Assembly: GCA_017514685.1 (NCBI GenBank)
Contig: JAFWJN010000029.1
Span: 1 to 34,040, forward strand
Direction: 5' to 3'
DNA from: Clostridia bacterium
GTDB taxonomy: Bacteria > Bacillota > Clostridia > Christensenellales > CAG-138
Length of the DNA stretch: 34,040 bases
Positions 1 through 8,106 of this stretch are shown piece by piece. Position 1 is the first letter of the stretch. The number at the start of each line of letters is the position of its first letter. A model generated the notes under the pieces. It had not been told where the DNA came from and searched no databases. It saw only the letters and a list, made by a program, of their open reading frames with translations. A program made the position numbers and the translations under genes.

Positions 1-7
1 GGCGCAG

Positions 8-54
8 CAATCCGTATTCTGAACTCCGCTACGCTCCGTTCATTCTACGGATTG
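8..54. repeat. Nested inverted repeat at the left window edge
   Basis: A perfect 9-bp inverted repeat (CAATCCGTA at 8–16, TACGGATTG at 46–54) encloses a second 4-bp pair (GAAC at 21–24, GTTC at 38–41). A further short pair, GCACCT (64–69) and AGGTGC (85–90), follows. There is no T-tract after either, so neither is a normal intrinsic terminator. The 1–173 stretch holds no convincing gene. It could be a structured RNA, a palindromic intergenic repeat or the end of a mobile element whose body lies outside the window. Confidence 0.4.
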
Positions 55-173
55 TAAAGAAAAGCACCTCGCTCACGTGGAACAAGGTGCAGTATACAAG
101 GTTTTAATTATTTCCTATGTCTACTTGACAAGGGCGGAACAAAGTTGCATGCAAGCCTTCTTTTTTTTGAAAT

Positions 174-200
174 AAAAAACAGACCGCCATGGGCGGTCTG
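174..200 (-). terminator. Intrinsic terminator of hup
   Basis: A perfect 9-bp stem (CAGACCGCC at 180–188, GGCGGTCTG at 192–200) with a 3-nt loop is followed, reading leftward, by a run of six T. It begins 18 bases after the HU stop codon, so it should end the HU transcript. Confidence 0.9.
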
Positions 201-218
201 CATGATATCTGATCTTGA

Positions 219-491
219 TTAGTTCAGAGCATCCTTTAAAGCTTTTCCTGCTTTGAAAGAAGGCGCTTTGGAAGCTGCGATCTCGATCACTTCGCCAGTC
301 GCGGGATTGTGGCCTTTGCGAGCTGCATGCTCTTTTGCTTCAAAGGTGCCGAAGCCAACGAGAGAAACCTTCTCAGAAGCCTTCAGTGCTTCTTCGATGG
401 TGGCGAGTGCGGCGTTGATAGCTTTTTCAGCGTCTTTCTTTGTAAGATTGCTCTTCTCTGCAACAGCAGCGATCAATTCAGTTTTATTCAT
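219..491 (-). CDS. hup: HU family histone-like DNA-binding protein
   Basis: This 90-residue protein has the full HU length and layout. An N-terminal helical dimerisation part ([20 protein letters not shown]) leads to the GFGTFE core, then the DNA-binding arm with the conserved [10 protein letters not shown], and a closing [13 protein letters not shown] helix. HU bends and compacts the chromosome and supports replication and recombination. GGAGG at 499–503 lies 7 bases before the ATG. The gene follows mazG but has its own near-consensus promoter and terminator, so it can be expressed alone at high level. The neighbourhood yabM–mazG–hup is common in Bacillota. An S4-domain yabO gene often follows in that group, but none is visible before the window edge. 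Confidence 0.97.
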   Translation of the reverse strand: MNKTELIAAVAEKSNLTKKDAEKAINAALATIEEALKASEKVSLVGFGTFEAKEHAARKGHNPATGEVIEIAASKAPSFKAGKALKDALN

Positions 492-570
492 TTTGATTCC
501 TCCATAAAGTAATTAAATATTGAAACTATAGCTTCGTAATAAAAGACTTGTTTTAAAACGAACCTTGTAC

Positions 571-599
571 ATTTTAACAACCATCCATGCTTTCGTCAA
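571..599 (-). promoter_or_regulatory. Promoter of hup
   Basis: Reading leftward, a -35 box TTGACG (599–594) is separated by 17 bases from a -10 box TAAAAT (576–571). This predicts a leader of about 70 nt before the HU start. The leader includes the perfect palindrome GTTTTAAAAC at 550–559. Confidence 0.75.
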
Positions 600-627
600 G
601 CCTAAAAGTCCGATTTTACAAGAAAAA

Positions 628-2061
628 TCAGCATTTTTTCGATTTCTCCCAATAGGCATCCTGCTCTGAGAGCGGCAACTCCGATAAATGCTTCCCGTCT
701 TCTCTTGCCAGCTGTTCCATCCTGCCATATCGAGCTATGAACTTATCAGTCGCCTCATGCAGTACTTGCTCAGAATCAAGTCCCAGCAGTCTTATGACGT
801 TCACAACGGCAAACAGCAAGTCCCCTGCTTCCTCTTCGAGATTTCCCTGATTATTCATGGCAAGAAGCAATTCTTCTGTTTCCTCCGGAATCTTATGAAA
901 CGCCTGATTTGCATCCTCCCAGTCAAACCCGGCTTTTCTTGCTTTTTTCTGTACTTTGTGTGCTCTCATAAGCGCAGGAAACCGCTTAGGAACCGAGCAG
1001 AGTATTTCTGTTTGTGTTGTCTGATGACGATCCTTTGCTTTGAGCGCATCCCAGTTCTTCAGCACCTCTCCGGATGTTTCCGCTTTCACATTTCCGAACA
1101 CATGCGGATGCCGATAAATCAGTTTTTTAACTATCCCGTCAGAAACATCATCCTGATCGAATCTTCCTTGTTCCTTTGCAATCGTAGCATGAAACACAAC
1201 CTGCATCAGAACATCACCCAATTCTTCAATCAGATGATCATCATTTCCTTCATCGATTGCATCGCAGAGTTCATAACACTCTTCAATCAGATCCCCCTTA
1301 ATGCTCTCATGTGTCTGCTCTTTGTCCCAGGGGCATCCGTTCGGAGCCCGAAGCATTTCCATAATTCTGCACAAATCTGGATAAAGATATTTGCTTTTTT
1401 CAAAAAACGGGATCTTGGGGACCAGCAAAACGGTTCCGGCAAAGAAATCTTTTCTCCGGTCAAGAGTGTACAGAGGAATTTCTTCGATTTTGTAACTGCC
1501 GTCTTCCTGCATGACGGCAAGTTTCACAGGAAATTCATCCGGATAAAAACGCTGCAGATACAGTTTTACTTCTCCGGCAGCAATTATGGTATCAATTTCC
1601 TGGATACAAAGGAGCTCATTTAGGTCAGGAGAATCAGGCAGTTCATTTGCTGTGCACAGCACAGCATTCTGAAGAGAAGGAAACGCGGCTTTTGCATAGG
1701 AAACTCCCGGCAGCACCTTCAGGGTGAATCCGTGCTGTTCACATGCCTGTCCGATAGCATCCATCTGTGCAAAGCAACCGTCACCGGGCACTGCATAGAC
1801 ACAGCTGCCTGATGAGGTAAGCCGTTTGGCAATCAGATTGTTCAAATCATCAAAATCTTCTGCCTGCTCATACAGATCATCCATAGAAACGTATTTCAGA
1901 CCTGCTTGTTTCACTGTATTTGCGGAAGGATGACGGTCTGTCTGAAGATAAAGGTTTTCCGCCTCCTGGATTGCTTTCCATGCGTTCTGCGTCAGTGTAT
2001 ATGGTGTTGATAACGGAGCAATTACAATTTGCTTCGCCGCAGTTTCATTAATGTTTTGCAT
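628..2061 (-). CDS. mazG: MazG-type nucleoside triphosphate pyrophosphohydrolase, YabN-like
   Basis: The 477-residue protein has the YabN architecture: a tetrapyrrole-methylase-like N-terminal half (about 1–215) and two MazG repeats. Repeat one opens at LRAPNGCPWDKEQTHES (237–253) and carries the metal-binding EECYE (260–264) and EELGD (279–283). Repeat two has EETEE (393–397) and EEAGD (410–414). MazG hydrolyses NTPs to NMP and pyrophosphate, removing aberrant nucleotides and, in some bacteria, tuning the stringent response. The methylase half keeps VPGDG at 91–95, but the glycine-rich loop usual near the N-terminus is replaced by APLSTPYTLT, so methyl transfer is doubtful. The start overlaps the end of the upstream flippase gene by 14 bases, which points to coupled translation. 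The start codon has no strong ribosome site of its own. Confidence 0.92.
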   Translation of the reverse strand: MQNINETAAKQIVIAPLSTPYTLTQNAWKAIQEAENLYLQTDRHPSANTVKQAGLKYVSMDDLYEQAEDFDDLNNLIAKRLTSSGSCVYAVPGDGCFAQMDAIGQACEQHGFTLKVLPGVSYAKAAFPSLQNAVLCTANELPDSPDLNELLCIQEIDTIIAAGEVKLYLQRFYPDEFPVKLAVMQEDGSYKIEEIPLYTLDRRKDFFAGTVLLVPKIPFFEKSKYLYPDLCRIMEMLRAPNGCPWDKEQTHESIKGDLIEECYELCDAIDEGNDDHLIEELGDVLMQVVFHATIAKEQGRFDQDDVSDGIVKKLIYRHPHVFGNVKAETSGEVLKNWDALKAKDRHQTTQTEILCSVPKRFPALMRAHKVQKKARKAGFDWEDANQAFHKIPEETEELLLAMNNQGNLEEEAGDLLFAVVNVIRLLGLDSEQVLHEATDKFIARYGRMEQLAREDGKHLSELPLSEQDAYWEKSKKC

Positions 2062-3688
2062 ATCGAATCAGTCTTTTTCCTCCTGGAATTCTCGTCAGTT
2101 CGTCTTTTGTAAAGACCCGCAGTCTCAGAACAAGCACCAGATAGAAAACAATGGCAACGATAATCGCAAGAATACATGCCGCTGTCGAGAACAGATAACG
2201 TCTCATATCAAGCACCATTCCAAGCAAACGATATACGCCCCATGCAGCTCCGCCCATTAAGGCAGAGGCAAGAGCGGGCTTTAAAAATGTGTCCAGAAAC
2301 GGAAGTTTTCCCTTTGTCACTACAACCAGCGCAATCGTGTCCAGAATTGCCGCAACACCGTAGCAAGCCAGATTGCTGAATACAGCACCGTAAATTCCGA
2401 TTCTGGGATTGCTTACATACACAATATTGACAATGACCTTTGTCAATCCACCCAGTGCAAGGAAGTAAACAGGAAGCCGGTGTCTTCCTACTCCCTGCAG
2501 GGCTCCTGTCACTGTCTGTGACAGGGAAATGAAGACAACTGTGAATGCCGCGATATGCATCAAGGAGGATGCAAGATCCAGCGACTCCGGCTGTATATGC
2601 CGGTACAGAAGGAAAATCGCAGGCCTGGCCAGTACAGACAAGCCTACTGCGCATGGCAGTCCAATCGCCATCGCGAGCTTAACACTCATCGCCGAAAGTT
2701 TCTTTGTATCCTCTGTCTCCCTTCTTGCAACGGAAGCAGAAATCGCCGGAACAACCGCCATGGACAAGGAAGTTGAAATACCTGCCGGCAGGTTGATGAT
2801 GGAACGCACATAAGAACAAAGCACCACATACATCCAGTCAGCTTCCGGTTCCGGATATCCGCTTTGGATCAGCAGACGTGTGATCATAGCGGAGTCAAGC
2901 ACGTTTGCAATCGGAAGAATTGATGCTCCAAGCGTTATCGGAATTGCAATTGCAAGAAGACCCTTCAATATATGTTTTTCTTCTTCCGCCGGATTGCTTG
3001 GATCAAAACCGGTCAGCATTACACTTCTTTCTTTGCGGAAAATCGGATAAATAACTGCCAGAGCAAGCGCTTCTGAAATCGTAACACCCAAGAGAACGCC
3101 GACACTGCCCGCCGCTGCAGCAAAAGGCGTATTCGAATACCTTCTGAACAGATACCACGCGAGAGAAAGTCCAAACAGCATTTTAAAAATCTGTTCGGCA
3201 AGCTGAGACAGACTCGTCCCTTCCATTCGCTGAAGTCCCTGCAGGTATCCGCGGTATGCGCATAAGAGAGATGTGAAGAACAGAGCCGGTGCCAATGCGC
3301 ACAGCGCCCAGCGCATGCCTTCATCATGGGAATCCAATACATAGACAGCGATTGGCTGCGACAGTACGATCATGAAAGCAGTCGTAGCCACACCCAGAGC
3401 AAACAGCATCCAGAAAGCCTTCTTGAAAAGTTTGTCTGCCTCTTCGTACATTCCCCGGGCGACTCTGGCAGCAACCATTCTGGAAATAGCAATCGGGATA
3501 CCGGACGAGGAAATGATCAAAAGCCATGAGTAAATCGGATAGACTTTCTCATAGTAGAACATTCCGTCTTCTCCCATGATGCGAATCGCATAGACACGGA
3601 AAAGAACACCGAGTACCTTGCAGACAAGATTTGCCGCTGCAAGCATCGCTGCTCCTGTGATAAAGTTGGTTTTTTCCGTATGTTTCAT
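2048..3688 (-). CDS. Polysaccharide/lipid flippase of the MOP superfamily (YabM/SpoVB-like)
   Basis: This is a polytopic membrane protein of about 546 residues with roughly 14 hydrophobic segments. The N-terminus (TGAAMLAAANLVCKVLGVLF), the SSSGIPIAISRMVA motif near residue 65 and LQGVGRH in the second half match the SpoVB/MurJ-like branch of the MATE/MOP flippases. These move undecaprenyl-linked cell-wall precursors or other lipids across the membrane. It sits before mazG as yabM does in Bacillus subtilis. The substrate of YabM is not established, so no symbol is given. The ATG at 3688 is preferred over the in-frame GTG at 3697. The GTG abuts the -10 box and would lie upstream of the predicted RNA start, and no Shine–Dalgarno sequence is present. 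Confidence 0.88.
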   Translation of the reverse strand: MKHTEKTNFITGAAMLAAANLVCKVLGVLFRVYAIRIMGEDGMFYYEKVYPIYSWLLIISSSGIPIAISRMVAARVARGMYEEADKLFKKAFWMLFALGVATTAFMIVLSQPIAVYVLDSHDEGMRWALCALAPALFFTSLLCAYRGYLQGLQRMEGTSLSQLAEQIFKMLFGLSLAWYLFRRYSNTPFAAAAGSVGVLLGVTISEALALAVIYPIFRKERSVMLTGFDPSNPAEEEKHILKGLLAIAIPITLGASILPIANVLDSAMITRLLIQSGYPEPEADWMYVVLCSYVRSIINLPAGISTSLSMAVVPAISASVARRETEDTKKLSAMSVKLAMAIGLPCAVGLSVLARPAIFLLYRHIQPESLDLASSLMHIAAFTVVFISLSQTVTGALQGVGRHRLPVYFLALGGLTKVIVNIVYVSNPRIGIYGAVFSNLACYGVAAILDTIALVVVTKGKLPFLDTFLKPALASALMGGAAWGVYRLLGMVLDMRRYLFSTAACILAIIVAIVFYLVLVLRLRVFTKDELTRIPGGKRLIRYAKH

Positions 3689-3697
3689 CGTGTGCAC

Positions 3698-3726
3698 AGT
3701 ATAACAGATTATTCAAGTCTTTTCAA
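3698..3726 (-). promoter_or_regulatory. Promoter of the flippase–mazG operon
   Basis: The -35 box TTGAAA (3726–3721) and -10 box TATACT (3703–3698) are 17 bases apart. Transcription should start near 3690–3692, only a few bases before the ATG at 3688, giving a leaderless or nearly leaderless mRNA. Confidence 0.7.
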
Positions 3727-3813
3727 GTTGTTACGACCTTGCAATATTCAAACAGTTAATGAACTTTCTATTTCTTTATATTTTTAATCATGTACCATTC
3801 CGCTGAAAAACAG

Positions 3814-3842
3814 TTGTCAACGAAGTCAAAAGATGATAATAT
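3814..3842 (+). promoter_or_regulatory. Promoter of ddl–murF
   Basis: TTGTCA (3814–3819) and TAATAT (3837–3842) are separated by exactly 17 bases. The predicted RNA start near 3849 leaves a short leader containing the GGAGG ribosome site before the ATG at 3867. Confidence 0.75.
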
Positions 3843-3866
3843 GTAACGGCAAATGGAGGTAGTAGA

Positions 3867-4904
3867 ATGAACATTGTTGTCTTAGCAGGAGGACTTTCTC
3901 CTGAACGCGATGTTTCCTTTTCCAGCGGTACAATGGCCTGTAACGCGCTTTTACAAATGGGACATCATGCAGTCATGATCGACCTGTTTTTCGGAATTCC
4001 GGATTGGGATGGCACTGATTCCATTTTTCTTCAGGCAAAACCTCTTAAGCCGTTTCAGATAACGGAATCCGAACCGGACCTTTCCGCAATCCGAGCATCA
4101 CGAACCAGCGGTTACAATGATTATATCGGAACAAATGTTATCGAGCTCTGCTCAAAAGCAGACATCGTATATATGGCGCTTCACGGAGACTGTGGAGAGA
4201 ACGGGAAGCTTCAGGCTTTATTTGATTCATTCGGAATTCGCTACACGGGTTCCGGATCAAAGGCGTGTGAGCTTGCTATGGATAAATGGGTTTCCAAGGA
4301 TATATTCCAGAAAGCAGGGATCCTCTGCCCGTATGGAATCCGCCTTACTCAAGCAGATCCTGTCCCATATGATTCCATTCCTTATCCCTGTGTTGTCAAG
4401 CCTCTTTGCGGAGGATCGTCTATCGGCGTCTCTATTGTAACACGTCCTGATCTTTTGAAAGACGCTTTGGATGCAGCTTTTGCAGTGGAGCCGGTTATTC
4501 TGATCGAACAGTATATAAAAGGAAGAGAACTCTCCAGCGGAATCTTAGGAGATCTTGCTCTTCCATTAATTGAAATCATTCCAAAGGAAGGGTTTTACGA
4601 CTATAAGAACAAATATCAGGCAGGTTCCACGATTGAAATTACTCCTGCGGAACTGGATCCCGCTACTACCGTAAAAATACAGAATCTGTCACTTGCGGGT
4701 TTTCATGCTCTCGGTCTTCAAGTTTACGGACGTCTTGATTTTCTTCTGACAGAAAACGGAGACGCATATTGTCTTGAAGCCAATACGCTTCCCGGACTCA
4801 CGCCTACTTCTCTTCTCCCACAGGAAGCAGCCGCAGTCGGAATCGACTATCCAACTCTTTGCAAAACAATCATCAAACTTTCCCTGGAGAAAACAAATGG
4901 CTGA
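3867..4904 (+). CDS. ddl: D-alanine–D-alanine ligase
   Basis: This 345-residue ATP-grasp enzyme joins two D-alanines in the cytoplasm for the peptidoglycan stem peptide. Visible landmarks in order are GLSPERDVS (9–17, substrate glutamate), LHGDCGENGKLQ (105–116), YTGSGSKACELAMDKWVSK (126–144), GGSSIGVSIV (182–191), GRELSSGILG (219–228), FYDYKNKY (243–250) and the metal/phosphate site LEANTLPGLTPTSLLP (303–318). Tyr250 in the FYDYxxKY motif is the residue typical of D-Ala-adding ligases. Phenylalanine there marks D-lactate ligases, so intrinsic glycopeptide resistance by this enzyme is not expected. GGAGG precedes the ATG, and the stop overlaps the murF start by 8 bases. Confidence 0.96.
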   Translation: MNIVVLAGGLSPERDVSFSSGTMACNALLQMGHHAVMIDLFFGIPDWDGTDSIFLQAKPLKPFQITESEPDLSAIRASRTSGYNDYIGTNVIELCSKADIVYMALHGDCGENGKLQALFDSFGIRYTGSGSKACELAMDKWVSKDIFQKAGILCPYGIRLTQADPVPYDSIPYPCVVKPLCGGSSIGVSIVTRPDLLKDALDAAFAVEPVILIEQYIKGRELSSGILGDLALPLIEIIPKEGFYDYKNKYQAGSTIEITPAELDPATTVKIQNLSLAGFHALGLQVYGRLDFLLTENGDAYCLEANTLPGLTPTSLLPQEAAAVGIDYPTLCKTIIKLSLEKTNG

Positions 4905-6222
4905 GTTTACAGTGAAAGAACTTCTGACTGCTACAGGAGGCACTCTTCATGCTTCCCTTGATGAGCAATATCTGATTACCGGGGCTACTATAGATACGCG
5001 TACATTAAAGCCGGGCGATCTTTATGTTCCAATCCGCGGGGAAGTATTTGACGGACACCGGTTTATTGATCAGGCGATTCAGCTGGGCTCTCCCCTTGTG
5101 CTGTCCGAAATCGAAACAAACGCTCCGCATATCCGGGTAGACAATTGTGTCCTGGCTTATCAGAATATCGCGAAACTGCACAGGGAACGTTTTGATATCC
5201 CTGTTGTGTGCATTACTGGCAGTGTTGGGAAAACGACCACAAAGGACATGGTAAGATCCGTTTTATCCGCACGTTTTCAGGTTCATGCCACAGTCGGAAA
5301 TCTCAACAATCAGACCGGGGTTCCGACCACGGTTCTCCAGTTGAATCCTTCCCATGAAGTATCCGTTATGGAACTCGGCACCAACCATTTCGGTGAGATC
5401 AGCGCAATCGCACGTGTAACACAGCCTACCATCTGTCTTTTCACCAACATCGGAGAAGCACATATTGAGTTCTTCGGTTCCAGAGAAGGTATCTTCCGCG
5501 GCAAGACAGAGATGCTGCAATATGCGCGTCCCGGAGCGAGTATTCTTGTAAACGGTGATGATGATTATCTCCGTCAGATCCATGGTGCTATCCGCTTTGG
5601 TCTTTCTCCTGAATGCGAGGTCCGGGCGGAAAATATCGTTTCGGATGGTTTAGAGCACACTTCTTTTACCGCACACTTTTTCGGGCAAGCCATGAAAGTC
5701 GACTTATCCGTTTCCGGAGACTATATGGTCCGCAACGCGCTTGCGGCAATTGCTGCCGGTTCGCTGCTTGGCATGACTCAGGAAGAGTTATTGCAGGGGC
5801 TCAGTTTATTCCATCCTGCCTCCGGGCGCGCTGATATCATTCATACCCCCCTCTATACTCTGATAGACGGCACATACAACGCTAATCCGACTTCCATGGA
5901 AGCAGCCTTAAAGCTTCTGTCGTCTGCAAAAAAACGCCGGGTATGTATTTTCGGAGACATGCTTGAGCTCGGGGAAAATGCACCTTCTTACCACGAACGG
6001 ATCGGAAAGATTGCTTCCGATCTTGGCATTGAGCTCATGATTTGTGTTGGAACACTAGCAAAATATGCTGCCTTCGGAGAACATTCCGTATGGTATCCGG
6101 ATCAGGATCAGCTGATGAAAGATCTTCCCGGATTATTGAAAGAAGGCGACACGGTTCTCGTCAAGGCTTCGCAAGGGATGCATCTTGTGAAAACGCTGAA
6201 TTATTTGAAATCCATCCAATGA
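4897..6222 (+). CDS. murF: UDP-N-acetylmuramoyl-tripeptide–D-alanyl-D-alanine ligase
   Basis: MurF adds the D-Ala-D-Ala made by the preceding gene to UDP-MurNAc-tripeptide, the last cytoplasmic step in building the stem peptide. The 441-residue protein has the Mur ligase layout. It shows a short N-terminal substrate domain, the ATP loop TGSVGKTTTKDM (107–118), NLNNQTGVP (135–143), MELGTNHFGEI, and the C-terminal DGTYNANPTSM and FGDMLELG motifs. The frame is open further upstream inside ddl, but the ATG at 4897 has GGAG at 4886–4889 with 7-base spacing and gives the normal family length. The start overlaps ddl, so translation is probably coupled. A bidirectional terminator follows. Confidence 0.96.
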   Translation: MAEFTVKELLTATGGTLHASLDEQYLITGATIDTRTLKPGDLYVPIRGEVFDGHRFIDQAIQLGSPLVLSEIETNAPHIRVDNCVLAYQNIAKLHRERFDIPVVCITGSVGKTTTKDMVRSVLSARFQVHATVGNLNNQTGVPTTVLQLNPSHEVSVMELGTNHFGEISAIARVTQPTICLFTNIGEAHIEFFGSREGIFRGKTEMLQYARPGASILVNGDDDYLRQIHGAIRFGLSPECEVRAENIVSDGLEHTSFTAHFFGQAMKVDLSVSGDYMVRNALAAIAAGSLLGMTQEELLQGLSLFHPASGRADIIHTPLYTLIDGTYNANPTSMEAALKLLSSAKKRRVCIFGDMLELGENAPSYHERIGKIASDLGIELMICVGTLAKYAAFGEHSVWYPDQDQLMKDLPGLLKEGDTVLVKASQGMHLVKTLNYLKSIQ

Positions 6223-6239
6223 TCATTTTTGCGCATGAA

Positions 6240-6267
6240 AAAGGGCTGTCGATGACAGCCCTTTGTT
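6240..6267. terminator. Bidirectional terminator between murF and the PAP2 gene
   Basis: A 10-bp stem (AAGGGCTGTC at 6241–6250, GACAGCCCTT at 6254–6263) with a 3-nt loop lies between convergent genes. Reading right it is followed by CTTTGTTTGT, and reading left by a run of five T, so it can serve both murF and the opposing PAP2 gene. Confidence 0.85.
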
Positions 6268-6280
6268 TGTATGATTTCGT

Positions 6281-7243
6281 TTATTTTTTCTCACCCTTTT
6301 TGCTCCACAAACGGTCAGTCCATTTGAAAATCATGGGGTAAATGCCGATAACCACAAAAATGACTGCGGCATACCGAAGTGACCGAATCAGATGTGCAGC
6401 GAAGTTCCCCGCATCAAGCAATTCCTTTGGAAAAGGCATTTTCAGGATCTCATTCAATCCGAAGTAGATCAGTCCGCCGCCCAACGTACGGAGGATGCAG
6501 CGAAAAATGTTGGAGGTGTTTTTAAAATTCACAAATTTCTCTTCAAAGGGCTCCGCAATAATGAAGCCGAGAAGCATCCCAAAGGAAGTGTAATAATCGT
6601 TGCTTGTGCAGTAGAAAAATCCAGGCAGCGCAGTCAGAAGCAGCACCGCATAGAACACCCAGCGATTCTTGATCGTCTTTCTGAGCCATGGGACCAGAAT
6701 AACCGTTACTGCACCAAGAATCCATCCGCACAGAACATCCGTCGGAAAATGCGCTCCGACAAAGACGCGGGAAAAGCCAACCAGCAAAGGCAGCACGAAC
6801 GCAATTACCCATAACAGTTTTCTCTTCTTCTCATGTACCGCCAAAGAGGAATAAACCGTAACCGCGCTGGAGGAATGTCCGCTCGGGAAAGAAAAGCCCT
6901 GTGCAGCCACGTCCATCGGATCCGCACCCTCATCTATCAGACGAAGCAGTTTAACATTATATCCCGGAACAAAGTACGGTCGTAAACGCAGGACAATGTT
7001 TTTGATCAAAGGATTCCAAACATTGACCATCAGAACATTGACGCCTACGTATTTCCCGAACTCTTTATTCAGTCCCCAGTACAAAAAGCCCATGATGACA
7101 ACCAGCAGAAGCTGCTCGCCGAAGGCGGACAGATTGGATAGCAGCCAAAACACGACACCCTCGCTGCCGATATGGGCCTGAAGCCATTCCATCAGCTGCA
7201 TTTCCCAATCAAAATAAAGTATATTTCCAATAGCCTCTGTCAC
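6281..7243 (-). CDS. PAP2-family membrane phosphatase
   Basis: This integral membrane protein (320 residues) carries the three PAP2 phosphatase motifs: KNIVLRLRP (81–89), PSGHSS (120–125) and SRVFVGAHFPTD (158–169). His123 and His165 are the expected catalytic pair and Asp169 the supporting acid. Such enzymes dephosphorylate lipid phosphates such as undecaprenyl pyrophosphate or phosphatidic acid at the membrane surface. It is longer than minimal PAP2 proteins, with extra membrane segments after the catalytic core. Translation appears to start at GTG (7243), 11 bases after AGGAGG, and that ribosome site lies inside a small hairpin. It follows punA by 39 bases without a terminator, so it is probably the last gene of a deoB–punA–PAP2 unit. 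The substrate cannot be read from sequence. Confidence 0.85.
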   Translation of the reverse strand: MTEAIGNILYFDWEMQLMEWLQAHIGSEGVVFWLLSNLSAFGEQLLLVVIMGFLYWGLNKEFGKYVGVNVLMVNVWNPLIKNIVLRLRPYFVPGYNVKLLRLIDEGADPMDVAAQGFSFPSGHSSSAVTVYSSLAVHEKKRKLLWVIAFVLPLLVGFSRVFVGAHFPTDVLCGWILGAVTVILVPWLRKTIKNRWVFYAVLLLTALPGFFYCTSNDYYTSFGMLLGFIIAEPFEEKFVNFKNTSNIFRCILRTLGGGLIYFGLNEILKMPFPKELLDAGNFAAHLIRSLRYAAVIFVVIGIYPMIFKWTDRLWSKKGEKK

Positions 7244-7247
7244 TTTT

Positions 7248-7261
7248 CAGGAAGCCTCCTG
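7248..7261 (-). promoter_or_regulatory. Ribosome site of the PAP2 gene sequestered in a hairpin
   Basis: On the minus strand CAGGA (7261–7257) and TCCTG (7252–7248) can pair around the loop GGCT, enclosing the AGGAGG Shine–Dalgarno sequence. Combined with the GTG start, this should lower translation of the PAP2 protein relative to punA. Confidence 0.4.
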
Positions 7262-7282
7262 TTCGATAATGTCAACTTATGT

Positions 7283-8104
7283 TCAAAAAACATTCCTGAT
7301 GATCAGATCCACAAGCCGGCTGAATTCTTTGGATGCCTTATTAGCGGTTTCTGTCACTTCCTCATGAGACAACGGCTGGTCCAGAACCCCTGCCGCCATA
7401 TTTGTTATCAATGAGATTCCAACGGTTTTGATTCCGCAGTGCGCGGCAGCGATCACTTCCGGAACGGTAGACATTCCGACAGCATCCGCTCCAATTGCCC
7501 TGGCCATACGTATTTCCGCAGGCGTCTCATAGCAGGGTCCCGACATCATCAGATAGACGCCTTCCTCCAGTGTGATGCCTTCCCTTGACGCAACCTCTTT
7601 CAGAACCATTCTTAAATGCTTGTCGTATGCATTGGACAAATCCGGGAAACGAGGTCCGAACTGATCGAGATTTTTCCCGATCAGCGGGTTTGTTCCCGAC
7701 AGATTGATATGGTCGGAGATCAGCATCAGTGATCCCGCATGATACGATTTGTTCACTCCACCCGCAGCGTTGGTCACAAGCAGTTTCTCCACGCCTAAAA
7801 GTTTCATTGTTCTGACGCCTAAGGTCAGAAGCGATTGCGGATAACCTTCATAAAAGTGGAACCGTCCCTGCATCGCAATTACGGTTTTTCCTTCCTTCTC
7901 ACCTACCACAAAGCGGGATTTATGGCCTACGACGCCGGAAACAGGAAATCCTTCGATCTCTTCATAAGGGATATACCGTTTGTTTTCAAGAGATTCCGCA
8001 TAGTCACCAAGACCGCTTCCCAGGATCAGTCCGATCCTTGCCTTGTCCGCACCTGCTTCTTTCAGCTTTGCTGCAGCATTTTCCAGTATTTTCAGTTCGT
8101 TCAT
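7283..8104 (-). CDS. punA: Purine nucleoside phosphorylase, inosine/guanosine type
   Basis: This 273-residue protein matches the trimeric, high-molecular-mass purine nucleoside phosphorylase family, which splits inosine and guanosine (and deoxy forms) with phosphate into base and (deoxy)ribose 1-phosphate. Visible motifs are the phosphate-binding GSGLGDYAE (29–37), HKSRF (61–65), QGRFHFYEGY (79–88), TNAAGG (111–116), the base site GPCYETPAEIR (189–199) and VGMSTVPE (209–216). The frame is open further upstream inside deoB, but the ATG at 8104 has GGGAGG just before it. That ATG comes two bases after the deoB stop, so the two genes are translationally linked. The product, ribose 1-phosphate, is the substrate of the upstream enzyme. 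Confidence 0.95.
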   Translation of the reverse strand: MNELKILENAAAKLKEAGADKARIGLILGSGLGDYAESLENKRYIPYEEIEGFPVSGVVGHKSRFVVGEKEGKTVIAMQGRFHFYEGYPQSLLTLGVRTMKLLGVEKLLVTNAAGGVNKSYHAGSLMLISDHINLSGTNPLIGKNLDQFGPRFPDLSNAYDKHLRMVLKEVASREGITLEEGVYLMMSGPCYETPAEIRMARAIGADAVGMSTVPEVIAAAHCGIKTVGISLITNMAAGVLDQPLSHEEVTETANKASKEFSRLVDLIIRNVF

Positions 8105-8106
8105 AT

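Noticed and set aside
688-1623. A 311-codon plus-strand frame opposite mazG
   Set aside because: The product is rich in Phe, Cys and His with no domain, and the minus-strand MazG match is unambiguous.
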